Shown here: piece after piece, positions 35,778 through 47,411 of the stretch
Layout of the letters: every line of letters begins with the position of its first letter
How positions within the stretch are numbered: the stretch's first letter is position 1
Source: Cladorhizidae sp. MBARI D1340-BT2
Lineage: Eukaryota > Porifera > Demospongiae > Poecilosclerida > Cladorhizidae
Direction of reading: 5' to 3'
Assembly: GCA_028752905.1 (NCBI GenBank)
Contig: JAQNBH010000009.1
Location: 27,867,312 to 27,931,311 of the forward strand
DNA length: 64,000 bases
Program-made: the position numbers and the translations under genes
The notes under the pieces: model-generated
Seen by the model: the letters and a program-made list of their open reading frames with translations, nothing else
Database searches by the model: none
What the model was told of the DNA's origin: nothing

Positions 35778-35825
35778 CATTATTCCTGATGAAGACTAGA
35801 ACATCTAGTCGAAATGTCGAGAATG
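35778..35825 (+). ncRNA. hammerhead-ribozyme-like motif
   Basis: CTGATGA (35786-35792) is followed by a 6-bp perfect stem GACTAG/CTAGTC (35794-35799 with 35805-35810, loop AACAT) and then GAAA (35811-35814) and TGTC (35815-35818). The flanks CATTATTC and GAGAATG can pair as stem I with one bulged A. This is the order of a type I hammerhead. Departures from consensus: one extra A between CTGATGA and stem II, and essentially no stem III. Hammerheads are known from Penelope-like elements, and this lies ~600 bp past such a relic's GIY-YIG end. Self-cleavage is not shown. Confidence 0.5.
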
Positions 35826-35829
35826 AAAA

Positions 35830-36169
35830 TTGAAGTTGATTAACTGAGAAGGTGATTTTAATGTCACCTAACAGGTATAGCATGGAAGCAAGTCAGCGTT
35901 CTTCTCTGCAACTAGCGATCATTTATACATGAGCCAAGAATTGATTGTAAAATATTTACTATACCCACAGAGATCAGAATGCTCACTTGGCTTCCATTAA
36001 GCTCAAGTGCACTGTCCCTGCGACATCCATCCATGTGAACGAACTCTAGGGATACACAGCTGAACTTTACAATATATATTTTTCAACATGTCCTTCATCT
36101 CTGTCTGTCCTTACTTTATAGGAGGTGACTACAGTATTCTATGGCTAGGATGCCAGACTCACTAAAAGA
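35830..36169. other. no feature recognised
   Basis: Single-copy stretch between the ribozyme-like motif and the satellite. No open exon, repeat or terminus seen. Confidence 0.5.
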
Positions 36170-37016
36170 ATAGAAACAGTCCTATAATGTTGCTAATGTG
36201 CCCATTTTGTTGAGAATGGACATTTGTTTCTCAAAACACTCCAAAAAACATCCCAATTGGAGGTTCTTTCTGGTTAAAAAGTGGTGATTTCTCACCAAAA
36301 GATGTTTTCTGCAATTTAAAGTGTAGAAACAGTTCGATAATGCTGAAGTGGGAGCTAAGTGCCATTTTGACAAATCAGACTATAAAATGTCCCAATTGGA
36401 GAGAAATCTCCCCGTTTTAAGCTTTATTTTGTCCAATTGGGACTTTTTTGTGGCGTTTTGAGGAACAACGGTCTGAACTCGTTCATTCGTGTAAATATTG
36501 GTACTTTCCAACATTTATGGAACTGTTACTACTATTTAAACGACAGTAAATGTCTTTTGGTGAGAAATTTTGTTTTTATTTTGCTCCAATTGTGAGCCTT
36601 TTGAGGGAAAAATGGCCCAATTTTGACAAAATAGCAAATTAGCTTCCTTTTCAACATTATGGAACTATTTCTTCTACTCTTTAATTGTCAGAACATCTTT
36701 TGGTGAGAAATCTCGCATTATTAACTGTTTTACTCCATTTGGGACTAGCGTTTTTAGGAAAAACTGTTTGAAATCGCTCATTCTTGTCATAATAGGCACA
36801 CTAGCTTCCATTTCAACATTATAGAACTGTTACTACTCTTTAAACATCAGAAAATTTATTTTGGTGAGAAATCTCAACTTTTTAACCGAAAGCTCTATTT
36901 AATTCCATTTGGGACTTTTATGAGCATTTTGAGGAAAAACTCTGTAGTCGCTCAATCTTATCTAAATAGGCACATTAGATTCCTTTCAACATTATGGAAC
37001 TTTTTCTACTCTTTAA
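36170..37016. repeat. ~150-185 bp satellite, array 1
   Basis: Monomers share TTCAACATTATGGAACTGTT, CTACTCTTTAAACGACAG, TTTTGGTGAGAAATCTCCC, TTTTTAACCGAAAG and GCTCCAATTGGGAC. The first ~200 bases run in reverse orientation and the rest forward, with a head-to-head switch near 36375. A full monomer is close to 180 bp, but many are shortened to ~150. It ends at the TTAA used by piggyBac element A. Confidence 0.9.
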
Positions 37017-37030
37017 CCGATTATAGGCGA

Positions 37031-37093
37031 TAGACGCACATTCGCGTCAACCGCGCATGTGCTACGAATGGCGGTAGACGCACTTTAGCGTCA
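37031..37093. promoter_or_regulatory. paired subterminal palindromes of element A
   Basis: GACGC-N6-GCGTC occurs twice, at 37033-37048 and 37077-37092, 44 bp apart centre to centre. The first is centred 24.5 bp from the tip. By analogy with piggyBac internal repeats recognised by the transposase Cys-rich domain, these are likely transposase-binding sites (inference). Confidence 0.55.
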
Positions 37094-37376
37094 GCGGTTT
37101 ATTGAAAAATTGTACCAGAGAGAACTGCTTATAACTGGCGGTAACAGTCAAGTAACTCAACGGTTTATAAAGCTTCCCACAGGTATGTGTAGCACTATGA
37201 ATCTAAGCATAGTTTAATTGCTTTGTGAATATGTAGCATGGCATATAGCAAGGTGTATAACATTGACAAAACTTCCATTATTGAGCATTGAATATATGGC
37301 ATATGACAAGATGTATAACATAAAATACATTTATATAGCTGCAAACATGAAATACACTTATATAGCTGCAACCAAC

Positions 37377-39697
37377 ATGGCTAAGAGAATTTGCTACAGT
37401 CTACAACAAGTGATGGATGAGGCTTGACTGACAGTGATGAAGAAGATTTCTCATATGAGCTTGATGACCCAAATGAACCAGTCATGGAAGGAAGTGATGA
37501 TGAAGATCTTCTCTGTCCAACTTGTAAAAGCACTAGTGAAGAGGAAGAGAGTGATCTTGGTAAACATTATTTACTAAAAAAAAATTTTATATGAACTGTC
37601 ATATTATATTGTGTTTACCTTTAGCACCTTCAATCCTTCCTAAATGTACATCCAACGAGCCTTCTCACCGAGCCTCTATTATCACTCCAGAGCATGTATC
37701 AACATCATTCTTTGGAAATGGCACTACCAAAGGTGAAAAGAAAATGAGAATACATTTGATAGAATTACATGTATAATGTGTTCATATAAGATTACGTACA
37801 AAACTCACATGTCACTTTAGTGTCATCTTTGGGATTCCATGACCATCTACCCGACACGCATTCACTTCCTGCCGCCTTGTCAGCATCTAACTCTGAGCCT
37901 GCAGTGTTATCAACATGTTTGCCAAATCTGCCCGCCTCTTGGACAACAAATGTCACAACATTAGATATCAAGCAATTTTCATCCCCTGTGGGACCAACCA
38001 TGGAAATTCCGGAGTCACCCTCTGAAATTTTCGGACTTTTCTCTACTGATGAGATGCTGGATGTCATAGTGAGAGAAACAAACAGATATGCAGAGCAGGT
38101 TATGGGAGAAAAGTTCGAAAGATGGAGCCAAATAACAGAACAAGAAATCAAAGCATATTTGGGCTTTTGCATTCTGATGGGGATAAACCACCTTCCATCA
38201 CAATCCGACTATTGGAGGTCTGATGCTTTGCGATTTTCCCCAATCGCAGACCGAATCAGCCGTGATAGATTTAGGGAAATTTCACGGTATCTGCATTTTG
38301 TTGACAACACCAAACTAGCCTCAAGAGGTAGCCCACACTACGATAGGCTTGGGAAAGTTAGACCCATCATATCCAACTACACAAAAATGTTTGGAGAAGT
38401 GTACAACCCTCACAAGGAAGTTGCTGTAGATGAGGCAATGATCAAATTTCAAGGCCGTTCTTCCCTCAAACAATACCTACCAATGAAACCCACCAAGAGA
38501 GGCATCAAAGTTTGGGTGCTGGCAGACAGCTGCAATGGATATTTTAATCAATTCGAAATATATACTGGAAAAAAGGATGGTCGAGTAGAACAAGGCCTGG
38601 GAGCAAGTGTGGTAAAACACCTTACCGAGACACTCCAACAAAAAAATTACCATGTCTACTTTGACAGCTACTTTACTTCTTACAAACTATTAGTGGAACT
38701 AGAACAGAAAGGTATCTATGGTTGTGGAACAGTACGTAACAACAGGAAAGGATTCCCCGAACTTCTAAAGAAGCCATCCCTTTCACAGAGGTATTATATA
38801 CCACCCGCACACACAGTGTAAGAGAGACCTTGACACATACCAACATGCATGCACACAAACAGTTATCACAAGCACACAGACACACACACAAACACTTATC
38901 ACAAGCAAACACACACTGACACAAGTACACACCCACTCAGAACGCCACTGACTGACACACCACTTATCACATGCACACAGAGACATTAGTACACACATAC
39001 ACACAGAAACAAACACACACTACTAATATTATATGTACTTATTAAATTATGTAGAGGCGAAGACAAAATGGTTCAGCAGGGAAAGGTCGTGGCAGTTGCC
39101 TGGCTGGATAGAAAGATCGTGACAGCAATGGCAACAGATGTGGATCCTACGGAAGTTCGGGGAACGGTGCAAAGGAAACAAAGGGATGGAACAAGGAAGT
39201 CACTTCCATGCCCTCAACTTCTGGTTAATTATAATAAACACATGGGGGGAGTGGACAAGGGAGACCAGTTGAGGGGCTACTACCGTTATAGGCTCAAGTC
39301 CAGGAAGTTTTACAAGTACATTTTTTTCTTCCTCATCGATGTGGCAATTACCAACTCATTCGTACTCTACAAAGAAACCAACCAGAAAAAAAACCTCAAA
39401 GAATTTCGTATTGCTTTAGCCAATGAATTGGTTGGCGATTATTGTAGCCGAAGGAGACCAGGGAGAATTTCATTCCGTATTGCTCCACTTGCAATTCAGC
39501 ACTATCCAATTAGGATACCAATGGCAAATTGTCAGAAACACAGAAGAGGTCGCTGTGCACACTGCCTCGATAGTGGGAAAAAGCGGTCAGATACTGTGTG
39601 GTTCTGTAAAGAGTGCAACATTTGGCTCTGCCATACAGGAGATAATAACGATTGCTTCCTGCTCTGGCACAAGTGCCGCGTGGAAAACTTACTATAA
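37377..39697 (+). CDS. piggyBac transposase A (four exons)
   Basis: Cut-and-paste DNA transposase acting at TTAA. Exon 1 (from ATG 37377 to ~37559) is acidic (DSDEEDFSYELDDPNEPVME) but does not keep one frame from the first ATG; MAKRICYSLQQVMDEA hits TGA, so at least one small indel is present. Exon 2 is 37625-37732, exon 3 is 37821-38790 and exon 4 is 39055-39697. Phases agree at each junction, and the donor after SLSQ joins to RGEDKMVQQG. Core motifs are intact: ETNRYAEQ, VDEAMIKFQGR (first Asp), VYFDSYFTSYKLL (second Asp), GGVDKGDQLRGYYRY (third Asp). The C-terminus is a Cys/His-rich domain (RCAHCLDSG...WFCKECNIWLC). Apart from exon 1 it could be functional. Confidence 0.85.
38835..39022. 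repeat. CA-rich minisatellite in transposase A intron 3
   Basis: ACACACAAACACTTATCACAAGC-like units fill most of the 264-bp intron between exons 3 and 4, without touching either splice site. Confidence 0.85.
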
Positions 39698-39924
39698 GGC
39701 TTATTTATCTATTATCATGCATTGCTATTGTACCAAACTTTAGAACTTACAAATTCATGTGTCAGTGTTTCACTGTATCTATTTGCTTGATATAGTCATA
39801 ACCAGCAAGAACAACTTCAAGTAACCCAGTGTTACACTTGTTTACAAAAGAAGTACCAATCTACCAACCACCAGAGTCCAAGCTATAGCTTAGAAATGGA
39901 AACAAGTGAGGTTGCTTTCAGAGG

Positions 39925-40372
39925 TAACCTGCACACACACAGTTGTATAGACCCACATAGTAATCATAGCAACATACACAGGCAAACACAACACAAGTAC
40001 ACCCTACAAGCACACACCAATTGACCACAAGCACACACACTAACACATGACAAGCACACACACACAAACATATAAGGACACACACACAAACACATATCAC
40101 AAGCACACACAAACACATCAGAAGGACACACACAAACATATATCACAAGCACACAAACACATCATAAGGACACACACACAAACAAATCAGAAGGACACAC
40201 AAACAAATCAGAAGGACACACAAACAAATCAGAAGGACACACAAACAAATCATAAGAACTCAGACTAACACATGACAAACACACACACAAACACATCAGA
40301 AGGACACAGACAAACCACAATCATAAACCACACCACAAGCACACACAAACATACCACAAGCACACAGCTAGT
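39925..40372. repeat. CA-rich minisatellite 3' of transposase A
   Basis: Tandem ACACACAAACA, CATATCACAAGCACAC and ACAAACAAATCAGAAGGAC units. Related in sequence to the intronic array at 38835-39022, so one probably seeded the other. Confidence 0.85.
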
Positions 40373-40909
40373 TTTAAAAAGAAGTATCATCTGCCCATCA
40401 ACCAAACAAAAGCTTAGGAATAGAAAAAAATGGGTTGGACATGGGTCAACCAAATAGACGCTAGATGTTAGTCACCTTGAAAAAAATCACCTGACAAACC
40501 AATTTTCATTACGTACATGTGAAATAACTCACTTTTGTTTTGTCAGCTACATCACGCTTGTTATGATGAATCGGCCAAGAACTTCAGGTTACCTCAGATA
40601 ATGCTACTAGATTCATCTGTCCGAGTTTGTACAAGTGTAGAACAGTAAAAGAAGTCGAAGCGCTACCGAACGCTTGAATGCTTATTACCTAGATGATCGT
40701 GGCAGACTTTGAAGCTGGAAAGATTAGAAAGGTTCTAATCAGGTAGTCAAGACATCGCTTTTGCCTAAGGCAATACTCGGACAAACTGTTTTGCCCTCTA
40801 GTTCTAAGCTAGAAGCGTTACAACCATAGAGACCGCCACACCCAGATCACATGAAATCAATTCCGCCTCACGCGACACAACGCTAAAATTTAATATCGCG
40901 TATAATCGG

Positions 40910-41550
40910 ACGACTAGAAAGTGTCAAATCTCCCCTTTTTATGCTACAATTGGACGTTTTTTAGTATTTTGAGGAAAAATGTCTGAATTCGGCACATTGT
41001 TTCCACTTCAGCATTATGGAACTGTTTCTACTCTTTAAATTACAGAAAACATCTTTTGGTGAGACCGGGAAAAAAACCCTCCAATTGGGACTTTTTTTTA
41101 GATGTTTGAGAAAAAACTGTCGAAAATCACTCATTCTCATGAAAATGGGCACATTAACTTCCGTTTCAACATTATAGAACTCTTTTTACTCTTTAAACGA
41201 CTTTATTGAGAAATCTTCCGTTTTTAACCTCTATTTTGCTCCAATTGGGACAGATCATTTTGAGGAAAAACTGTCTGAAATCAGTCAATTTTGTCAAAAC
41301 GGCATATTAGCTTCCTCCTCAAGGTTATAGAACAGTTTCTACTCTTTAAATGATAGAAAACGTCTTTTTGTGAGAAATTTCCCCTTTTTAATCTCTATTT
41401 TACTCCAATTGGGACGTTTATAAGAAAAATTGTCTGAAATCGCTCAATCTTGCAAATTGGACAGTTTAACTTCCTTTTCAACATTATGGAACTGTTTCTA
41501 CACTTTAAATGACAGAAAATGTCTTTTCGTGAGAAATTTCCCCTGTTTAA
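40910..41550. repeat. ~150-185 bp satellite, array 2
   Basis: Forward monomers of the same satellite, bounded by element A on the left and the TTAA (41547-41550) of element B on the right. Confidence 0.9.
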
Positions 41551-41566
41551 CCCTTCAACTGTGTTT

Positions 41567-41626
41567 GTCGACTATAGTCGCCTCAATTGAACTTCACGTA
41601 ATTGCGGAGGGCGACTATAGTCGCCC
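41567..41626. promoter_or_regulatory. paired subterminal palindromes of element B
   Basis: TCGACTATAGTCG is centred 24.5 bp from the tip, and an 18-bp perfect palindrome GGGCGACTATAGTCGCCC lies at 41609-41626, 43 bp further in. Spacing and position mirror element A although the sequence is different. Probable transposase-binding sites. Confidence 0.55.
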
Positions 41627-42006
41627 GCTCCTTGCTAAATTATTAGTTGGATCTCGAGCATTGGCGCTAACTTAGCTTTGCGCATCATGGTTTTTTTGTG
41701 CGGTGATCGGCACCTTCTTGTTCTAGAGCAGACGTTTCTTACGTTGACTTGCCATTCTAAGCTTCTTACTTGCTTTTGCAGCGCCGACTATTCCAGCTCA
41801 CAAATTCTTTCTCTTTTCCAATCTTGCTCACCTCGCCCAACCCTGAACTCTCAACTGTTTGCAAGCTCTGCGCAGTTCTAGTTGCTGAACTCCACCTTCT
41901 TGATCTCACAACTCCACCCTCCAAATTTACCCACAAGCTCCTCCCTGAAGAATTTCATTATTAGCAATTTTAGACTTTCCTCTGAACCCTAGACCTTATC
42001 AAGTTC

Positions 42007-42630
42007 ATGGATGAACTAGATGGTGATATATATGAGTAATGGAGACTTTGATGGTTACCTTGAAGGAAAGTTATTTACTACAGCAAGAGCAATAAAATAC
42101 AACAATATAAATAACCAATAAATATTCTTTTTATTATAGATGTTGGAGATGAAGGTGCTGATAATGAATGTGAAGAGGACGAGGTTCCAAGTGAAGAGGG
42201 CGAGGTTCCAGGTGAAGAGGGCGAGGTTCCAGGTGAAGAGGGCGAGGTTCCAGGTGAAGAGGTTAATATACGAGATGAAGAGTGCGTGGTTCAAGGTGGG
42301 GGGCATGAGGTTCAATGTGATGGGTGGGATGATGTTAGTTTGCATGGTGAGGATGGAGCGGGAGGTGGTTATGACGTACACGAGGAAGAAGGCGATCCAA
42401 GTGGCATGGTGGTATCTTCTGTTCTTCTGTTGGTGGGCCTAATAAGTTGTGGTCGAGCCTCTGGATGCTTTTGAGCAATTATTCACGTCAATATCATCAA
42501 GGATATCTGGTGTGAAACAAACCGGTATGAGAAACAGTACTTGGCAAGTCACCAGCCGCACCTTGACAAACACCAACGAGCAAGAGAGCATGACTTCATC
42601 AGCCACCTATATATATATATGGAGCAAGTT
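42007..42630 (+). pseudogene. piggyBac transposase B, N-terminal remnant
   Basis: Starts MDELDGDIYE at ATG 42007. A second exon after TTATTATAG (42140) reads DVGDEGADNECEEDEV and then a 21-bp repeat encoding Glu-Glu-Gly-Glu-Val-Pro-Gly four times, an acidic N-terminal region as in other piggyBac proteins. Further on, in a shifted frame, VNIIKDIWCETNRYEKQYLA is recognisable as the start of the transposase core (compare ETNRYAEQ in element A). Coding then dissolves into the minisatellite at 42607. All three catalytic Asp motifs and the Cys-rich end are gone. Confidence 0.7.
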
Positions 42631-43245
42631 ATGATGGCATACCACTAGTGTCCTCTCTCATTATATATATATATATAGAGCAAGTTATGATGGCGTGCCA
42701 CTAGTGTCCTCTCTCATTATATATATATATTGAGCAAGTTATGATGGCGTGCCACTAGTGTCCTCTCTCATTATATATATATATATAGCAAGTTATGATG
42801 GCATGCCACTAGTGTCCTCTCTCATTATATATATATATATAGAGCAAGTTATGATGGCGTGCCACTAGTGTCCTCTCTCATTATATATATATATATAGAG
42901 CAAGTTATGATGGCGTGCCACTAGTGTCTTCTCTTATTATATATATATTGAGCAAGTTATGATGGCTTGCCACTAGTGTCCTCTCTCATTATATATATAT
43001 ATTGAGCAAGTTATGATGGCTTGCCACTAGTGTCCTCTCTCATTATATATATATATTGAGCAAGTTATGATGGCGTACCACTAGTGTCCTCTCTCATTAT
43101 ATATATATATATATATATATATATTGAGCAAGTTATGATGGTGTGCCACTAGTGTCCTCTCTCATTATATATATATAGAGAGCAAGTTATAATGGCGTGC
43201 CACTAGTGTCTTCTCTCATTATATATATATAGAGCAAGTTATCTA
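42607..43245. repeat. ~58-bp TA-bearing minisatellite in element B
   Basis: About 11 units of GAGCAAGTTATGATGGCGTG, CCACTAGTGTCCTCTCTCAT and a variable (TA)n run. It begins inside the transposase frame and replaces the core. Confidence 0.92.
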
Positions 43246-43794
43246 CCTAGGCACAGCTTGTAAGTAATGTAGCAAGTAAACTTCGATGAGAGCTAAGAAG
43301 TTGATTTACCCGCTAGGTTCACTGTTGTATCACTACAATTACTACCAGTAAAACAAACGCTAGCGCTAGCTAGAGCTACTGCTGGATAGAGCGACACAAG
43401 CTAGCTAGATCTACTGCTAGCTACAAATGAATGACGCTAGCGCTATCTAGATGGACTGCTGGCTACCAAAGAAACTAAAAGCTTGATTACTAAAAACGAA
43501 GGCTGGCTATACGGATCACAAAGCAAGCAAAAAGAAAGTAACTAAACAATTCTAATTACAGCTCACCATTTATCTTTACACGAAGAAAAATCCAGAGTCC
43601 AAGGTAGAGTTTATATTCTCCCCCAATCTTTGATGAGTCTTCAAGGCAACTTTTCGAACCCGGAAGAACAGAGAAAGGCGAAATAGAGGTGCATAAAGAC
43701 AGGACACTCGCCAACACGTGGAGCAGCCATATTGTCCCAAAAATAGTCCCGCAAGGAGGGTGCGGTTCAATTATTGCGTTACGCACGCGTAGGG
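43246..43794. other. 3' part of element B, non-coding
   Basis: Includes GCTAGCGCTAGCTAGAG-rich sequence and the right terminus ACGCACGCGTAGGG. No transposase 3' coding part (Cys-rich domain) was found. Confidence 0.5.
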
Positions 43795-44125
43795 TTATCC
43801 AAAATAAGGTCTTTTTGGCTCCAATAGCGACGTTATTGAGCGTTTTGAGGAAAAGCTGTCTGAAGTCGCTTGTTCTGGTCAAAATGGGCACAATAGCTTC
43901 CTTTTCAACATTATGGAACTGTTTCTACTCTTTAAACGACAGAATATGTCTTTTGGTGAGAAATCTTCCACTTGTAACCTAAATTATGCTAAGTTCTTGT
44001 GCTAAAAATTTCTCAAATAGCTCAATTTTGTAAAATTGGCAAATATGCTTCTTTTGAACATTATGGAAGTTTCAACTGTTTAAATGACAGAAAACGTCTT
44101 TTGCTGAGAAATCTCCCATTTTTAA
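43795..44125. repeat. ~150-185 bp satellite, array 3
   Basis: Continues the satellite after element B and ends at TTAA 44122-44125, the left target site of element C. Confidence 0.9.
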
Positions 44126-47100
44126 CCGATTACACGCCGTATTCCTAGTACCCGCGGGCACATTATTCATGAATTAACGAGGTATTTTACTTATTATTTT
44201 GATATCTTCCGTTCTGCAGGGACTCCACCCATGAAACTTGGGTCATATTAAGCCACATGATAGCTCTACTTCCTGTAAAAAAATCGAGCCTTCCTTACCA
44301 ACTGGACAGAACTAACCAGCATTATAAAACCTTGTCATCTTCTTGGGGGTGAATATTTTCATATTTTCACACTATTATACACACATTATAATGCCAACAC
44401 AAGATGGAGCATCTATTTACAAACCCTCTACCATATGCAAAGCCAGTGGGTTGTTTTCCCCATCAAAATGCTAACAAATAATAATACAAAAAACAAATTA
44501 TAAGAGAGTGAAAATGCTAACACATACTAGAATAAAACCATAATATAAAACACAATTATGTAAGGGAGTGTCTTGGGTAGAGCTCCGGTCTTGCTGTCAC
44601 GGGTAGAGTAGAACTTGCTCAGTCTTTGGTATAGCTTGCTTGGTCTCCGGCATGATATTTTACCATGTTTTTATTCTACACAAACATGAGATACCAGGAT
44701 AAGAATAACACTTGAATACTGGAGAGACGAGAGAAGTAGACGAAGGGACAGGGAACGAGAGAAGTAGACGAAGGGGCAGGGAACAAGAGAGAAGTAGACG
44801 AAGGAGCAGGGAACAAGAGAGAAGCACAGAAAGGAGCAGGGGGTGCATAAACATTACTGATAGTCCACCAAGGTATGGTATTTACGAAAACAGTCACGGC
44901 CTGTTGATCCACCACACAAAGGAACCTTACAATAACAACACTGGGACCTTGCCTCATGCCTGTAACCTTTACAAATGCAAACTACACAGCGCTTCTTTGC
45001 ACAGCACTGTGGGAAATGACCTAGTTTTAAATTGAGGTGATCTAGCTGACTATTTGCCTGACTACAACGTTGACCTGCATGCTGCCGAGAAGAGAAAGAA
45101 CCAATCAAAGATTTAGCTAGAACAATCCTAGCTTCTAGATAATTACCCTTCCTTACTGATATTGGAGCTCGGACAGAAGAAAACAAAATAAATGAATTCA
45201 ATAAACAAGCTTCTATCAAATACGAAAAAACCCTTTTCCACCATCTCCTAGACTTTCTACCCAAATTATAGTAGCCTATTCTCTGATCTGCTCTGTCCAC
45301 ACCTCTCATGAATGACTGATAATCAGGCAAACATGGGGGACATGGCAGATCCTCTCTAGAACCATCAATTTTGCGCCTTTTTACAGTAGGAGGTACTAAA
45401 TTATGTTCCGCGGGATGTATATTAGTTATCATGTAGATTGACCGTTTATCTACCCAAACTAAAGCCAGGAGTGCACCATTAGACCTATAATCATAATAAC
45501 CTCTATTTCTAATCGAAGCTTTTGTTACTAAATCTGGAGGAAAGTTCCTCCTAGTATACCTAGCTGTACCACATGCACCAAAGCCTTTACTTGTAAGCAT
45601 TTGAAATAAATTAGGACTAGTATAATAATTGTCCATGTACACATGGAAGTTCTTATGTTCTAATCCTTCTAACAAATCTAAAACAACTCTACTACACAAA
45701 CCAGTTTTATCAGCTACTTCCACGTTCTTACCTGTATAAATCTGCAACCGATAAATGTACCCATTCCTAGCATCACAAAGGACAAACACTTTTATCCCCC
45801 ATTTTATTGGTTTGTCCTTCATATACTGTTTGAAGCCAAGCCTACCTTGAAAGGGAATCATAGCTTCATCAATACTAAGCTCTTGATGCAAAGTATATTC
45901 ACTCTCAAACTTAGGAGTAATCAAATCTAATAACTTCCTTACCTTATAAAGCCGATCATAATTCAGGTTACCCTTTGTAACCAACAAACCATCAATAGAA
46001 TTTACATGTACATAACGCATTAGCTCCAAAAACCGAGTCCTAGGCATTACTTTACGAACCAAAGATCCAGACAAATCCGAGTGATTAGTGGACCAGTACA
46101 ATTCTAAGTATGGAAGTGTGGAAACTCCCATTATTATCAACATTCCTACAAAAGCTTTCATTTCCTCTATATTAGTATCTACCCATGGCCTGGAGAGACT
46201 AGCCATCCTAGAAACGTAACTGTTCGTCTCTGCTACTAGGAGTTCCCACACTTCAAGAGTAAAAAAAAGGTAAAATGCATCTAAAAATGTACTTGATGCA
46301 CCAAGCAATGAAGAAGTTGGACCAGCTGTTGCTGTATAGTCCAATTTCAAAGGAGTTGGCTCCTTTATTTCCCACTTACCTGTGACCTCAGTTAGCCTAG
46401 AACCAGTGCCAGATGCTTGGGCAGAACCAGTGCCAGATGCTCGGACAGAACCAGTGCCAGATGCTCGCATACGCCTATAACCTCTGGACCGCCTACTACC
46501 AGTACCTTTTGGAGGACCACTAGCAACACTTACGACTCCACTACCACTTGAGCTGCTTCCCCCTTGGCCAGTACTCCCTCGCCCGCCTCTCCCTCGGCCA
46601 GTACTCCCTCGCCCGCCTCTCCCTCGCACAACTCCAGCACCAGTCGTGTTCCTACGCCCTGTAGAGACTTCAGGCAAGGCTTCCTCATCCTCCAATGTAA
46701 CAAAAGGAGTCATAGATGCCTCATCTCCACTCTCATCATCTGATGCTGTAGGAAAAGTAGTGGGGACGGTGGGAAAAACAAGATATATATATCAAGTTTG
46801 TGGTCAACATTTGTAAATTCAAATTCAAATGAAAATCAACAACTCAACAACTCCAACCTACACTCTTAGCTATAACTTTTTTCTATAACTATCCTGTCTG
46901 AATTTGGAATACCAACAAAATAAGCTAGTATTTGGCAATAGTACACTCTCAGTTGACTATGGTAAACAAAGGCTATGAAGCGCTATGAAGCGCTAAGGTT
47001 AGAAGAAACTTACAATCGAGAAGTCCATCCAAGCACGCCTCTTCTCTTAGAGCAACTGGATCCAGAGTGTTTCCTCGGTATGCATAGATGTCTTCACCTT

Positions 47101-47411
47101 CTTCCCCAAATGAATCTTACCCAGAATCGCCAGAATCGTCGGCTAAAAGTTGAGAAATAACGTCCTCACAGGAGAGCATCTTTGAGCAGTTAAAAAAAAA
47201 AAGCTCGACCAACAAAAATGGCGTTCAACCGCAGGATTTTTGTTGCACAATGCATCAACCGGAAATAATCATTTTTGTGATGTTCTCTAGTCTACTAGAC
47301 ATGTGTAGAACCCAACCGGGGCTGTTAGCTCATAACGGTTCATTTTATATATTTTTGTGTGGCGAAGGATGTAAGGTCTCGCGCCATATGGCGCTTACGG
47401 CGTTTAATCGG
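44126..47411 (-). mobile_element. piggyBac element C (3.3 kb)
   Basis: TTAA flanks at 44122-44125 and 47412-47415. The tips CCGATTACACGCCGTA and (right, inverted) CCGATTAAACGCCGTA form 16-bp inverted repeats with one mismatch. Same family as D and E, in opposite orientation. Palindrome GCGCCATATGGCGC (47381-47394) is centred 24.5 bp from the 5' tip. Carries a full-length transposase on the minus strand. Confidence 0.92.
44854..47179 (-). pseudogene. piggyBac transposase C, one early stop
   Basis: Two exons. Exon 1 is 47179-47014 (166 nt, MLSCEDVISQLLADDSGDSG), ending at a GTAAGT donor. Exon 2 is 46745-44854 (after CCTACAG), 629 codons, all open. The phase 1 junction gives LLD-S-SDDESGDEA. 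Exon 2 has a Gly/Arg-rich repeat, RASGTGS repeats, ETNSYVSRM, IDEAMIPFQGR (first Asp), VYMDNYYTS (second Asp) and RGVDRADQRIGYYN (third Asp). It ends in the Cys-rich domain CCAKKRCVVC...CCYCKVPLC...DCFRKYH. The only visible lesion is TCA to TAA in exon 1, after Asp-Ser-Gly. Initiation at the exon 2 Met (46713) would still give a complete core. Confidence 0.85.

Larger units (their letters stand above)
37017..40909 (+). mobile_element. piggyBac element A (3.9 kb, near-complete)
   Basis: Inserted in satellite. TTAA at 37013-37016 is on the left. The tips CCGATTATAGGCGATA and (right, inverted) CCGATTATACGCGATA form ~16-bp terminal inverted repeats. The right side continues directly into satellite (ACGACTAGAAAGTGTC) without TTAA, so that copy of the target site was lost. 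Two family-specific palindromes lie near the 5' tip at 37033-37048 and 37077-37092. It carries a four-exon transposase and CA-rich repeats. Confidence 0.88.
41551..43794 (+). mobile_element. piggyBac-family element B (2.2 kb relic)
   Basis: Tips CCCTTCAACTG on the left and (inverted) CCCTACGCGTG on the right share only CCCT. The flanks are TTAA at 41547-41550 and TTAT at 43795-43798. Satellite sequence is continuous across the insertion (TTAWCCNAAA), which supports both borders. It contains N-terminal transposase coding remnants and a large minisatellite, but no catalytic core. Palindromes lie at 41568-41580 and 41609-41626. Confidence 0.75.

Noticed and set aside
38673..40453. Several Cys/Val-rich minus-strand frames (VCVCVC type)
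   Set aside because: Translations of CA-rich repeats within piggyBac element A.
42640..43245. Possible CRISPR-like array (regular repeats with variable spacers)
   Set aside because: The variable parts are only (TA)n length differences; a eukaryotic minisatellite inside a transposon.
41551..43794. Element B as an intact autonomous transposon
   Set aside because: No catalytic Asp motifs or Cys-rich domain are present.
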